Shown here: positions 47,401 to 58,586 of the stretch, piece after piece
How the letters are laid out: each line of letters starts with the position of its first letter
Numbering within the stretch: the first letter of the stretch is position 1
Assembly (NCBI GenBank): GCA_021464245.1
Contig: JADCRB010000066.1
Span: 1,835,548-1,899,547, forward strand
Reading direction: 5' to 3'
Source of the DNA: Carallia brachiata
Taxonomy: Eukaryota > Streptophyta > Magnoliopsida > Malpighiales > Rhizophoraceae
DNA: 64,000 nucleotides
Notes under the pieces: model-generated
The model's database searches: none
Seen by the model: the letters and a program-made list of their open reading frames with translations, nothing else
Told to the model about the DNA's origin: nothing
Translations under genes and position numbers: made by a program

Positions 47401-48640
47401 GATGATCTTCCAGATGAAGAGGTCTTTTACATTGAGACACTGCCACCATGGACGATGTTCTTTGATGGTGCAGCAAGCGTGATGGTGCTGGTGCCGGCAT
47501 AGTGTTTGTCACTCCTCAACGACAAATACTACCATATGCTATCATTCTCGGTGAGTTATGTTCAAATAATGTTGCTGAATACCAGGCTTTGATCATTGGT
47601 CTTCAAATGGCTGTCGATATGAAGATTCCAACTATAGAAGTCCATGGAGATTCCCAGCTCGTCATCAACCAACTTACAGGATTGTATGACGTGAAGAAAG
47701 AGGACCTTGCACCTTACCATCAACGTGCTCGACAGCTAATGGATGAATTTGAAAGCATCACCTTGGAGCATGTGCCTCGACGAGAAAACACTCAGGCAGA
47801 CGCGTTGGCTAACTGGCCACTCTCTTGCAAAGTCAGAAATCCAGGCTACAGTTGTTGCCGTATGCCAGAAATGGATAGTGCCACAGAAGGATGATGAAGA
47901 AACTACAGCAGCCAACGCTGTATCTGTACGTCTCGCGGAGGACGAGGATTGGCGCCAACCAATCATTGACTATCTACAGCACGGGAAGCTGCCCGAAATC
48001 GTCGCTCATAAGACAGAAATTCAACGACGAGCTTCCCGCTTTATATATCTCAAGGATGCTCTGTATCGAAGTCATCCATGTACAATGCCCCGGCTAATGG
48101 CTTGGCTGAAGCATTCAACAAGACTTTATGCAACCTATTGCAGAAGGTAGTCTCTAAATCCAAAAGAGATTGGCATGCCAGAATTCTGGAGGTATTATGG
48201 GCGTATTGCACAACTTACCAGACTCCAACACAGGCGACACCATACTCACTTGTCTACGGTGTCGAAGCAATACTGCCATTGGAAACACAGATTCCATCTC
48301 AGTGCATGACTGTTCTGGAATGACTCACACAGGAGGAGAATGCTCGCCTACGTCTGGATGAGTTAGAAGCACTCGATGAAAGGAGGTTCGAAGCACAACA
48401 GCAACTTGAGTGCTATCAAGCCCGGCTCACCAACACGTTCAACTGCAGGGTCCACCCTCGATCTTTTCAAGTTGCAAATCTTGTTCTTGCAGTGCGACGG
48501 CCCATCAACATGAAGTATCGGCCTGGTGACAAGCTTACTTCCAAATGGGACGGACCATACTTAGCGCATGAAGCCTACACTCACAACGCTTACATGCTGT
48601 CAGATCAAAAAAGCGTCTGAATCGGTCCGATCAATGGTAA
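47401..48640 (+). pseudogene. Second RNase H and integrase remnant of element 2
   Basis: Archaeal-type RNase H is recognisable by GELCSNNVAEYQALIIGLQM and VHGDSQLVINQLTG. Integrase is reduced: KDALYR at about 48060 runs straight into SSMYNAPANGLAEAFNKTL at about 48072. The zinc-binding part and the first two catalytic aspartates are therefore absent. The C-terminal DNA-binding part persists to about 48640. Confidence 0.88.
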
Positions 48641-49084
48641 ATTTTTTGAAACAATATTTGTGTAAATATATTTAAAAAAAATTAAAAAAAAAATAAAAAA
48701 AAATTTCAAAAAAATAAAATATAAAAAAAAAAATAAAAAATAAAAAAAAAAGAAAAGAAAATCAAAAAAAAAAAAAGTTGGGAGTCCTGATCTGAAAGTT
48801 CAAGTGAAAATTCAAACCCGAAAATCCAAGCCCAAACACTTGAGCCCAATTCAGAAAACTCAAAGCCCAACTCAAAAGCCTGAAAACTAAGTCCAGACTC
48901 AAATCTCAAAAACTCAACCCAAATCCAAAAAAATCCAAGTCTAGAAGTCCAAACACTCGACCCAAATCCAATCCAAAGCCAAAAAACCCAAAAATTTCAA
49001 GTTCCAGACACAGTTCAAAACCCAAGTTCAAAATCCAATCCAACTCCTGGCCCGCATGAGTATAAACTGTGAACGACCAAAAAA

Positions 49085-49092
49085 TATAAAAG
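49085..49092 (+). promoter_or_regulatory. Internal TATA box of the WOX gene, element 2
   Basis: TATAAAAG 95 bp before the ATG, with the 5' leader between them strongly similar to element 1 (CTCAGCATCAGTCTCAA is shared). Confidence 0.55.
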
Positions 49093-49179
49093 CGACGGAG
49101 GGTTTGAGTCTGAAACTCAGCATCAGTCTCAACCGATCTTCACCACCTACCAGACCTTTACTCCTCTGCCGCAAGAAAG

Positions 49180-49791
49180 ATGGAACCAGTTGCAGAACCT
49201 CAAGATAAGGGAGAAGAAAGGTCACCCCGCACAAGATGGCACCCAACCATGGCACAACTACAAATTTTGGAGGAAGTCTTCCACAACAATGGAGGTATTA
49301 TGCCTAATGTATCTCAGATTTACCAACTTGTCTCATGATTGCGTCCGCTCGGGGCAATCGAAGGAAAAAATGTGTTTTATTAGTTCTAGAATCGGAGAAG
49401 CAGGAAGAAACCAGGACTGAGAGCTGCTTTTTCCAAAAAACAGTCTGTCGTTTCGATAATAGATCACACTGGTACAACTTCGCCCTCAAATGAAGCAGGT
49501 CCAAGTTCTACCACGGCAATAGTTTCTTCAGGCTATAACGATCAAAGTCGTAGCCTATGGGAGTATGCGTACTGGTCCTGATGGTCTTACGGAGTCAGCC
49601 AAGGGTTCATCCCTCCTAAATTTTTAAGTCTAGGAGAAATTTTTCTAGCAGAATGGAGTCATTCCAGCGAATTTTTGCCTCCCTTTCTAGAATATTCCGG
49701 CAGCATCAACCAGCCGAAAAATGACGTCAACATCATCGGCCCACCAAACAAGGTCGAGCTTGACTTGGAGCTGCGCCTCGAGCCCCGCTAG
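49180..49791 (+). pseudogene. WUSCHEL-type homeobox gene of element 2, with nonsense changes
   Basis: The 612 bp keep one reading frame from ATG 49180 to TAG 49791 with no indel. Against element 1 the homeodomain is the same (TRWHPTMAQLQILEEVF, RPLGAIEGKNVFY) except for three stops: CGA to TGA near 49336, TGG to TAG at 49381 and CAG to TAG at 49387. A fourth, TGG to TGA, is near 49579. The C-terminus ends VELDLELRLEPR, with the EAR-like LELRL as in WUSCHEL. The WUS-box position reads FLPPFL (49672-49689), degraded from TLPLFP. It was probably a working gene inactivated by substitutions. Confidence 0.88.
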
Positions 49792-50052
49792 GACGGCTGA
49801 CAAGATAAGGTGCAACGACTTCTGCAGCACAGGACAACGACTTCTGCAATACACGGTAACGACTTTCGTGACTCGCGTCAGCCGCTACCTCTTTTGTCTC
49901 TTATGCGGGAAAGGGACGTGGATGACCCTACTCGATTTTGCGTACCTCCTTTTTGACTTTTCAAAAAAAAAAAACTTTTTATGTTCTGTATATAAATTTT
50001 GCATGTCCGAGCCATAATACTCACCCCTCAGCTCTTCTTCTTCTCAAAAGAC

Positions 50053-50481
50053 ATGGCTAGTCTCTGCACTTGTCTCAGGAAGTTCTTTGATTAAGAAGTT
50101 GGAGGCGCACGAGCTAAGAAAAGAATGAGTAGTCTTCCTCGAGGGATCCCTAAAAGCCCTCGAAACTCAGTCTCCAACGCCATCGGTATCATGGAGTTCC
50201 AACTACTCTCCTTAGTTCACATCTACCACAGAGGGATGAGACGTTGCAATCATCATAATCTTCCTTTAGATGCGACGACGTACAGGAAAGTTCCAACTAC
50301 TTTCCTTACGTCAGAGCAGACTCGGGAGTCATCACTACAGTCAGTCTCTCTATGTGCAGGTCTTGAAGTTCCGAAGTGCTGGGCCTTCCTCTTGGGGAGG
50401 TTTAAGCTTTTTGCCTACCGGATCATTCTCACCAGAGCTTTGAAACTTCAAAGAACCTTTGCCAGCCTTTGCGAGCTATAG
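50053..50481 (+). pseudogene. Accessory ORF3 of element 2, one nonsense change
   Basis: Begins MASLCTCLRKFFD at 50053. CAA in element 1 is TAA here at codon 14, another C-to-T change. After it the frame is open to 50481 and matches element 1: MEFQLLSLVHIYHRG, PLDATTYRKVPTT, SLQSVSLCAGLEVP. It is about 143 codons including the stop. A short in-frame insertion relative to element 1 lies near 50155. Function unknown. Confidence 0.5.
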
Positions 50482-50716
50482 AAGCTCAAACGCACCTGGA
50501 GCCAGAATGTCAATTTTTATATTGGCTGGGCTGTTAACTTTCTCAGGATCGTATCTGTTTCCTGTTGAGATCCAACAAAAGCAGGTCTAGCTGGAGATAG
50601 AAGGCTTCAACATTCAATGTTCATCAAGACATCTCAAGCTTCAAACTAGATTTCAAGACTCGGTTCACATCATTTCTGTAAAATTTTTCCTTATCAACCC
50701 CTGAAGTGGGGGCATT

Positions 50717-51580
50717 TGTAAATATGTATAAAAAAAAAAAAAAAGAAAGGTGTTGGCAGCCGCCAACCTTGAAGTCAAGGTTGGCAGCTGCCAACCTAAT
50801 TAAATGCCACCAACCAAATGGTTGGTGGCAGACAGGCGAGGGAGGCTTATAAATTGGCCTCCCCAAATTGAATTAAAGCGGAGCAGAAAGAAGCAAGCGA
50901 AGAAAAAAAAAAGCAGAGAGAGAGAGAAAAATAAAAAAATCTCTTGAAGATTCAGTAAATCTGTAAACAGAAAAATTTAGAGAATTTGAGAGAAAAAGAA
51001 AATTTTGAAAGTCTCTCAAGAAAATTTCTCATTTTCTTACGTACTTTTACTCTGCAGTATACTCTCCTAACTCCTTTTTGAGAGATATTTCAGGGGTAAA
51101 CCTCAAAAAATTTGTTGTTTCCATTTCTAAAATTATTTTCAGGTTTATATTCTCGGATCGCTCTAGATCTGAATTTATGAGAATATAGATCTAAAAATAT
51201 CAAATTACTACAAATCCGGCTGGAATTAAGTCTCATACGGCCCTCAGCAAAATCCAGGCAGCTCATCCGAGAACAAGTCCCTTCGACGCTCGGTGAAATT
51301 AAGTCAGATCGGCTCAGATCAGGTCTCTGCGGTTCTTAATCATAGTCAAAACGTCCAATCAGATACAGTTTCAGTCTACCCAGTTCAAGAAAAGCTGTGG
51401 AAATTATTTCTGTCAAGATCAAGCTCGTGCAGCCCTTGACGGAGTCAAAAAAGGAACACTAATCGAAGGATCTACGGAGATCGACCCCACGTAAATTTTT
51501 TTTTATTTTAAATTTTTATTTATAATTTATTTTTGTATTTTCAAATTTAATTGTTTTAAACTCGAAATTTACCTATTACA
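50717..51580 (+). repeat. 3' LTR of element 2
   Basis: TGTAAATATG to ATTACA, with the same U3 hairpins as the 5' LTR and TATAAATT at about 50848-50855. The two LTRs differ by scattered substitutions and a few indels, so the insertion is not very recent. Confidence 0.9.
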
Positions 51581-52238
51581 TTTATATCTCGTCAAACTAA
51601 ACCTATATAAAAAGTGGATTATAAAGAACCTTGGAAAAAATGTATTCCAAGTTAAAGTAATTATTGTTGAATTTGGACACCATAGATTAATTAGGAACAG
51701 AAAAATTTTCTTAACAAGAAAATCTAATCAAAACATAGGCCAAGCTCCTCCAATTAGTAGGTTGACTCAATCAGGACAAAAGAAAAGACCGCAGCATTTT
51801 AATTTCCTCTAAATTTCGGTTTTTTAAGGCAATTTCTCTGCATACGTATGTAGAAAGTAATATAGGCATGGGGTCTTTTCGGACCATGACATTGTGGAAA
51901 TCAGAGAGCTTATAGTTCAAGTAAGTCAATGACCGAAATTTCTAGGAAATGTTTCTTCCATTTGTCTTTTTCCAGTCTGGGACACGCTTCGGAGAAATCC
52001 AAGCCTCTATTTTGTTAGAACATGAACATCAGTTCCATCACTCGTACGTGCTCCAAGTCATGGTCTTCTTTTGAACACGAATCTAGAAAATGAGACTTTA
52101 ATGCCGATTACAATAATTGTGACAATTCTGTAATCGGGACAATGATGACTATACTTTTGATCATTAACAGGCCAATTAGATCTCATTTTCCAAATTTACC
52201 ATATACTTTTGATCATTAACAATGAACTCTCATCACTA

Positions 52239-52865
52239 GAGGTGTCAAAATTGGACTTGATCCCTTCCAAAAAAATATGGTTCGAACTCAACTTGAAAAT
52301 GATTTAACTAGAAATGACTTCAAAATTATGGGTCAAACCCAACCCGACTTAAATGACCCGCACGACTCAAATTTTTTTAAGAGAACAAAAAATAAAATAA
52401 AAATATTGTAGTATATGAATAATATATTTTATGTTACAAAATGTATAAATTTTTATTTTAATATTAATATGAATTATAAATTCTGTTCAAAAAATTTTGA
52501 GATTTTTTTATGAATTTTTAAATTTTATTTTGAATTTTTAAAATTTTTTAAAAAAGCTTGTTGAATTATTTTTTTATTCTGTAATTTTCTTTGATTTTTA
52601 AGAATTTTTTAAAAAATATTCTAAACTTTTTAAAAATTTTAATTTTTTAATAAAAATGTCACGTCATTATTTTGATGTTCATTATTTTTTATGATGTGTT
52701 ATGAAATGACCAACTTGTAAGTTGACTTAAATATGAAGTAATGCAAATCAAAAAGACCTCAAATAATTTGACTTATAGTAATTCGACCCAAAATGACTCA
52801 AACTTAAAATAATTCAACACGAATCTGATTCGATGACTTGTTTTAATATCTCAACTCACCACTAA
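52239..52865. mobile_element. MITE-like element with GAGGTGTCAAAA-type ends
   Basis: The left end GAGGTGTCAAAATTGG and the inverted right end (GAGATATTAAAACAAG read on minus) are imperfect terminal repeats. Subterminal parts have repeated words such as AACCCAACCCGAC, GACCCGCACGACTCAAA and TGACTCAAACTT. Non-coding; superfamily not assigned. Confidence 0.5.
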
Positions 52866-53251
52866 AATGTTTTGAACCACCCAAAATCCTGCTTTCTCCA
52901 CGAAGCTTTGCACAATGCTCCTTTGGTTTTACTAATATCTCAATTTGCAGCTTTTTTCCCCTCTCCACGCCATCCTCTTTTACCTAATTTCAAGTGGAAC
53001 AAGAAGTTTAGATTGAAACTAACGTCTTCAATTAGGAGTTCGACAAAGTTATGGCCCCAAACCATTCTATAATCGGCGGGATTTTAACCGCCGAGATGGA
53101 CCCCTAATAATGTGCCCGACTTTTCCCACTCTTCCCCACTTACGTTTAAAGTAATTCATTTTTATAATTAATTGCCACGTCACTTTGGTTAATGTCTTGA
53201 ACCTTGATGCTTAGTTTGGCTACACCTTTTTCGAAGGAGGGAAAAGGATAA

Positions 53252-53394
53252 AGAACCAGAAGGAGGGGAGAATGAGTTAAAAGAGAGGAACGCCAGAGGA
53301 AAGAGAACGAAAGAAAAATTGTTAAACTTTTACAAGAATACACTGACTTAGAGAAGAGTTTTGCCCGGTTCTACTATGAAAGAGAAGGTGGTTC
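53252..53394 (+). repeat. Exact 143 bp direct repeat, copy 1
   Basis: Begins AGAACCAGAAGGAGGGGAG and ends GAAAGAGAAGGTGGTTC. Identical by eye to 53678-53820, offset 426 bp. Confidence 0.9.
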
Positions 53395-53677
53395 TATGTG
53401 ACATTTTTTGTAACTCAGTTCAATGAGATTGATCGCATTGGATGCTACATAGCTGCCACCTCACGAGTTATTCATAATTTTCAAATAATTAGGATTGTTG
53501 ATCTATTAATATCTTTTTTTTTAAGAGTTTTGCCTTTAAATATATGATTTTTTAAGTTATTCGCTCGTAATAATAAAAAACACAGATTATTAAAGATAAT
53601 AATTTAGTAGTGATTTAACATATTACTCTAATATTGATTTAGATTCGAGTCTTTGCACCTATATTTTTCTAATATAT

Positions 53678-53820
53678 AGAACCAGAAGGAGGGGAGAATG
53701 AGTTAAAAGAGAGGAACGCCAGAGGAAAGAGAACGAAAGAAAAATTGTTAAACTTTTACAAGAATACACTGACTTAGAGAAGAGTTTTGCCCGGTTCTAC
53801 TATGAAAGAGAAGGTGGTTC
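53678..53820 (+). repeat. Exact 143 bp direct repeat, copy 2
   Basis: Identical to 53252-53394. The 283 bp between the copies are unrelated and AT-rich. Confidence 0.9.
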
Positions 53821-54137
53821 AGTAGTGTTCTACTATCAAATTTATCAATGTTTTACGTTCAATAATGTTTCAGTAGTAAGTTATGTATAAAAAAGAAGTT
53901 GAATTAAGACGTGAACGTTTTAAAAATTAATTTTAACTTAAAAATTTGATAATCGTTGTGCTGGTTTTTCGTGAATTAAAACGAAAGCAATGAAAAACAT
54001 AGAAAATTAAACGTAAATCTAGGAAGTATTTATAATTTAAAAGCGATTTATACTTTTTTTTTTTTTTAAGCAATGAAACATGTAAAGGTCAAAGGGGTCG
54101 ACAGTTGACCAAAGGGGCCATAGTTGAGGGGGGAGAG

Positions 54138-55815
54138 ATGGAGGAGGGAGCGGAGGCATCAAAGCCAGTTATCAAAGTGGGAGCCATTTGTGGGTCTCTT
54201 CGAAAAGCCTCCTTCAACCGTGGTCTCATTAGCTCTGGTAAACCCCCAACCTTTAGACTTTTCTTTTCATTTCTTTCCATCAATTCATGTATTTTTCTTC
54301 AGTAGTTGGTATTTGTCATAAAGTTTACAACTTTTCTCGGAAAATTGTTTGATTTCTGGTAAATTTTGTATCTTTGTTATGGTATGTGAGTTCGGTTTTT
54401 GATATATGGATGCGGGGTTGGTGTTATTTTCTTGTTTTGTAGCAATTGACCTAAGCCAGAGCTCAGTTGTGGGCATCCAAATTGAATACATAGACATTTC
54501 GCAGCTGCCAATGCTAAATACCGATCTTGAAGTGAATGGTAGTTTCCCACCAGTCATTGAAGCTTTCAGGGAAAAGATACTAGAGGCGGATAGCATCCTC
54601 TTTGCTTCGCCTGATTATAATTACTCCGTCACTGGTGCTTTTTTTATTTTTTTTTTTTTCTCTCCATCTCCTTATGCACACACACAAATATATAAACAAT
54701 GTGCGTTGGTGCTTTTATATTTAATATATTGGCATGATGTTCGTATGGCTCTGCTATGCAGCATAGAACTTCTATCATTATCCTGTTTCTTATTAAGCTA
54801 ATTGCAGTATGGATGGTGAATTGAAACGGGATTTTCTGGGAAACAGCCATATTTGGTTAATCTATGAAAGGGGATGTAAAAGAGTTGCTGAAACAATGAC
54901 TCTTTGTCATTACCTAAATTGTTAGATGGCAAATACTGGTTATATAATGGAAGGCATTACGGCTTTTTAATTTTCCCCTATCGCAACATTACTTTTAATT
55001 TTTGACATTTACTATATTGAAGTGAAATAGCCTCATGTATTGAAATCTTGAAATTGTCTTATGCATGAGCTTCTAAGACATCCTTTTGCAAACTTGTTTT
55101 CTTGAGATGTCCCCTCATGCCGCATCAAAGTCTTTAAACAAACTACCAAGATGCGTGAATTCTCCTATGTCCATTGACAAGTAACTAGATGCTGAGAAGA
55201 TTGCAAATGATTATTAAATTAGATGGAAATTGAACGGTAATAAAAGTTTTAGGATTTTGGTTCTGTATTGAAGATGATGCACTTGGATGGAACCCCTCTG
55301 AATTTTAGTTAGGTCCTCTGCTAACTGCTGTCACAGATTCGTTCTCTTTATGATAAAATAAAAAGCTTGCCTTATTGAATGCATTTATGGATGATAACTA
55401 GTTTAGCAGGTGTGTCGATTCAACATGCGTTACTCTTGATTACAATACGATTTATGGTTTGAATAAATTAGTTGTTGTTCTAAGCTTTTATTTTCTTCCA
55501 ATTTTGCTAGCACCTTTGAAGAATGCCATTGATTGGGCATCTAGACCACCAAACTGCTGGGCTGATAAGGCTGCTGCCGTAGTAAGTGCTGCAGGAGGTT
55601 CTGGTGGTCGGCGAGCACAATACCATCTTCGCCAGATCGGAGTTTTTCTAGACCTTCATTTCGTCAACAAACCTGAGTTTTACTTGCGTGCGCATGCCCC
55701 TCCTGCAAAATTCGATAGAGATGGTAATTTGATTGATCCAGAGGTCAAGGAGAGATTAAAGGAAGTTCTAGTAAGCTTGCTTGAATTTACTCTGCGACTT
55801 AAAGGTAAAAGGTAA
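54138..55815 (+). CDS. NQR: NAD(P)H:quinone oxidoreductase (flavodoxin-like, FMN)
   Basis: Exons 54138-54237, 54443-54634 and 55511-55815 join to 198 codons, close to Arabidopsis NQR. Splice junctions are SSG|GTAAAC, GTAG|CA, CACTG|GTGC and GCTAG|CA, all in phase 1. The product has the flavin phosphate loop GSLRKASFN at residues 19-27, LPMLNTDLE, the FASPDYNYSV loop near residues 90-99, PLKNAIDWASRPP and GGSGGRRAQYHLRQI. It reduces quinones by two electrons with NAD(P)H, limiting semiquinone formation, in the cytosol or at membranes. The ATG at 54138 is chosen because it is the first ATG in frame and gives the expected N-terminus. No breaks are seen. A tandem paralogue follows at 57555. Confidence 0.93.
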
Positions 55816-57554
55816 CCTTTGTCATTCGGACACAACCATGCTACCATTTCAATACGTAATCATTTGGACAAGGAATGTATTGCATATTGAGTGAATTTAT
55901 CAACTTTAGCATTTGCAACGTAATCATCATCTCTATTTACATAGATGTGTAAATATATTACCTTTTTCTGGATGCATCCTGATTTCACCTAACTAAATCA
56001 TGAAAACTACTGATGTAAGGAGGGCTCTGATGTAAAATTAATGGGGTCTATTTTGTAATTTTGTAATACATCTCTTTTCACCAATTACAAAACGAAAACA
56101 TTGATTTGTAAAAATGAGTTTCTCTCTTCTCTTCTAGTCTCGCGTTCAATAATGACCTTAACGGGAAGCATGTATTCTGGAACTAATTTCCTAGAAATTT
56201 GGCTCATTGTTAGCTGTTACTTACGAGCTCTCTAATTTCCACATGAAATGGACACAAGAATAGACCCCATGTATATATTACTCTGTTTTCTCAGATAAAA
56301 CAAAAAAAAAAAAAAAAAGCATGGTTAAGATGTTGGTCATCAGGCCTGCAAGGCAAATATGAAGAGAGCTTTGATGTAAATGTAATGGGGATTATTTAGT
56401 AAATTTGGAATACTTTTTTATACCAATTACAAAACAAAAACATTGCTCATAAAGATAAGTTGTAGGCTTGTAGAGCGTGAGAGTGAAACAACTCCTCTAG
56501 TTTCGCGTTCGAAGGATGACCTTGACATTTGGCATGTCCAACGGCCGGACAGGGCCTAAACCGACGGTGCCGGTTCGAGTTGGAGCCAATACTTGGCCCG
56601 GCCTTTGATAGTACAGGTTCATGCGGGCCAGGCTGAACGGTGGTTCTGGTCCTAGTTTGGGCATCAGCAGTTCGGCTCAGCCAATGGAATCTTCTTTTTA
56701 AAAAATTTTTTAGTTAAAAATAAATAATATTACTAAATATTTGAATCTACATTGAAGTGAAATTGAAATAACATGAAATTCATTTCATTTCATTATTTGT
56801 AGAGATTTTTTTTTAATACAAGTAACTTAATATTATTAAAGTGTAAAATTACAAATAAAAACAGACTAAAAAGTATAATATGTATAACTTTTACATTTCA
56901 ATCTTGAAGTTAGTACAACCTTTTTAGGCTTTTGATTTGTAATATATACATACAATGGGAAAAAAAGAAAAAAAAAAGGGTGGGAAATTGCCAATGTATC
57001 CTCTCTGGGGAGAAAGGAATCAAAGTATCCATAATTCTCTTATCGTTTTGATGCTATTAAATCTCAATACACACCTTTTGAACGTCTGTATCCCTTGAAG
57101 AGCACCAACATCTTTAACTTGAGTCGACAATCTTTTCATTCTAAGGAAAATCGGCCAACAAATAACTGAATTATGCAATAGAATCGTGAAATTGAAATAA
57201 AATAAAATAAAATAAAATAAACAAAACAAAACTTGTTATTAACTCAAAAGAAACATTAAAAAAAAAAAACGATTGTGTGTTTGTTGAGAGATGGAAGGAG
57301 GAGATGAAGAGAGGGCATTCAGATTGTTAGGTCAAAACTAAATAAGTGAAAGATACATGAGACAAGAAAGAGAATTATTTGTATAATAAAACAGTTCCGC
57401 TGTATATATATGGCATTCAGGTTGCGGGGGGCAGGGATCTCACACCACGTCATTCTTATTTGCATAATATAGCATGTTCCGCTATATATTTACGTAGAGA
57501 ACGTAATTTAGTCCTTCGTCAGTAAGCATACAAGCTTTTTGCAGGCACAGAGAG
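55816..57554. other. Region between the two quinone reductase genes
   Basis: Starts with the 3'UTR of the first gene. It holds two related segments, 56012-56170 and 56356-56540, and a GC-rich block at 56540-56690 (ACGGTGCCGGTTCGAGTTGG) that looks like a repeat. I see no gene. Confidence 0.6.
56012..56170 (+). repeat. Diverged direct repeat in the intergenic region, copy 1 (copy 2 at 56356-56540)
   Basis: Both contain GGCTCTGATGTAAAATTAAT / AGCTTTGATGTAAATGTAAT, ACCAATTACAAAACGAAAAC-like words and TTTCGCGTTCGAAGGATGACC-like ends. They may be remnants of a duplicated 3' flank or an unrecognised element. Confidence 0.6.
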
Positions 57555-58042
57555 ATGGAGGCAGTAGTGGCAGCAAAGCCACTGTTCAAAGTGGCAGCCC
57601 TTTGTGGGTCTCTCCGCAAAGCCTCTTTCAACCGTGGCCTCCTTCGTGCTGGTACAACAAACACACTTCTTTTCTTTCCATTTGCTAATTGTTAATTTTT
57701 TTCCAATTGCAAGTTAATGTTCTGTACTATTTTAATTGATTCTTCAGCATAGTTGGAATCTTCATTTGATTTGATTTGATTTATGAACTGGGTTGTGTGT
57801 GGTTTTGATGGATTGGTCTGGTTTGGTGTTCTGTTCTATTTGTTTCGAAGCAATTGAGCTAAGCAAGGAGTCAGTTCAGGGTTTGCAAATTGAATGCTTA
57901 GACATATCCCCGCTGCCAATGCTGAATACTGATCTTGAGGTTGGTGGTTCTTTCCCACAAATTGTTGAAGCTTTTCGGAAAAAGATTCTTGAGGCAGATG
58001 GTGTCCTTTTCGCCTCGCCGGAGTATAACTACTCTGTCACTG
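57555..58042 (+). CDS. Second NAD(P)H:quinone oxidoreductase gene, exons 1 and 2 only
   Basis: Exon 1 is 57555-57651 (MEAVVAAKPLFKVAALCGS, then LRKASFNRGLLRA). Exon 2 is 57851-58042, the same 192 bp as exon 2 of the first gene, with LPMLNTDLE, FRKKILEADGVLFASPEY and a CACTG|GTAACC donor. Fifty-eight bases into intron 2 lies the copia element. Exon 3 is not found in 63388-64000, so it should lie beyond the window if it still exists. The coding exons are intact, and the insertion would be spliced out only if the enlarged intron (over 5.9 kb) is handled correctly. Tandem paralogue of the gene at 54138. Confidence 0.88.
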
Positions 58043-58100
58043 GTAACCATTCCATCTCCCTCTAATCATCCGATGCAAACACATATTTTCATCTTGTCTA

Positions 58101-58586
58101 TGAAAGTGCAAACTGAACTTCAAAGGTTCAAAGAACATAAGAAGAAGAACAGAAAATGCAGAAAAAAGAAAACACAGCAGAGAACCTTTTTTTTGGAGCT
58201 AGAAAAAACCACCACACCTTCATCTGTATAAGAAAACCCATTTAAAGGGTCATAGTACAAAAGTAGATACAGCAATGATACAAAAGAGCATGCACACCAT
58301 GCTTAAAAAGCTACCTAACAAGGCATTGTCTTTCACAAATTCAGAAAAGTGGACTGACAAGAATCCACTAACAAAAGTATGCTTCTAGTAGCAGCTAAAA
58401 CTTTTCAAAGTACAAAAAAAGATCATTAGTTGGTAGCTTGAACTAAAACACATTCCAAGCTTAACCAAAAACAACAAAAAATACATTGCTTGCTGCTGAA
58501 GTTGCTGGTCTGCTGTCACTGCACTTCAGCTCTGACCTTTTCAGCATAAAAGGAAGCTTGAACATGCAAGAAGCTAGGCTTCAACA
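58101..58586 (-). repeat. 3' LTR of the copia element
   Basis: 486 bp with TG..CA ends, nearly identical to 62906-63387. Differences are one substitution near 58140 (AAGAAG against ACAAG) and a few short-run indels. Confidence 0.93.

Larger units (their letters stand above)
41604..51580 (+). mobile_element. Ty3/gypsy LTR retrotransposon of the same family, integrase-deleted (element 2)
   Basis: LTRs at 41604-42466 and 50717-51580 share their whole length, including U3. Flanks TTTAC (41599-41603) and TTTAT (51581-51585) fit a 5 bp target duplication with one change. PBS candidate TGGCACGCTCGGTGGGAC lies at 42473-42490 and PPT GAAGTGGGGG at about 50703-50712. The order of parts is as in element 1, but pol has many indels, lacks about 527 bp of the integrase core, and the accessory genes carry stops. 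It is non-autonomous. Confidence 0.93.
51586..54137. other. Intergenic region upstream of the quinone reductase genes
   Basis: AT-rich. It contains a MITE-like repeat (52239-52865) and an exact 143 bp direct repeat pair (53252-53394, 53678-53820). I see no gene. GC content rises just before the reductase ATG at 54138. Confidence 0.6.
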
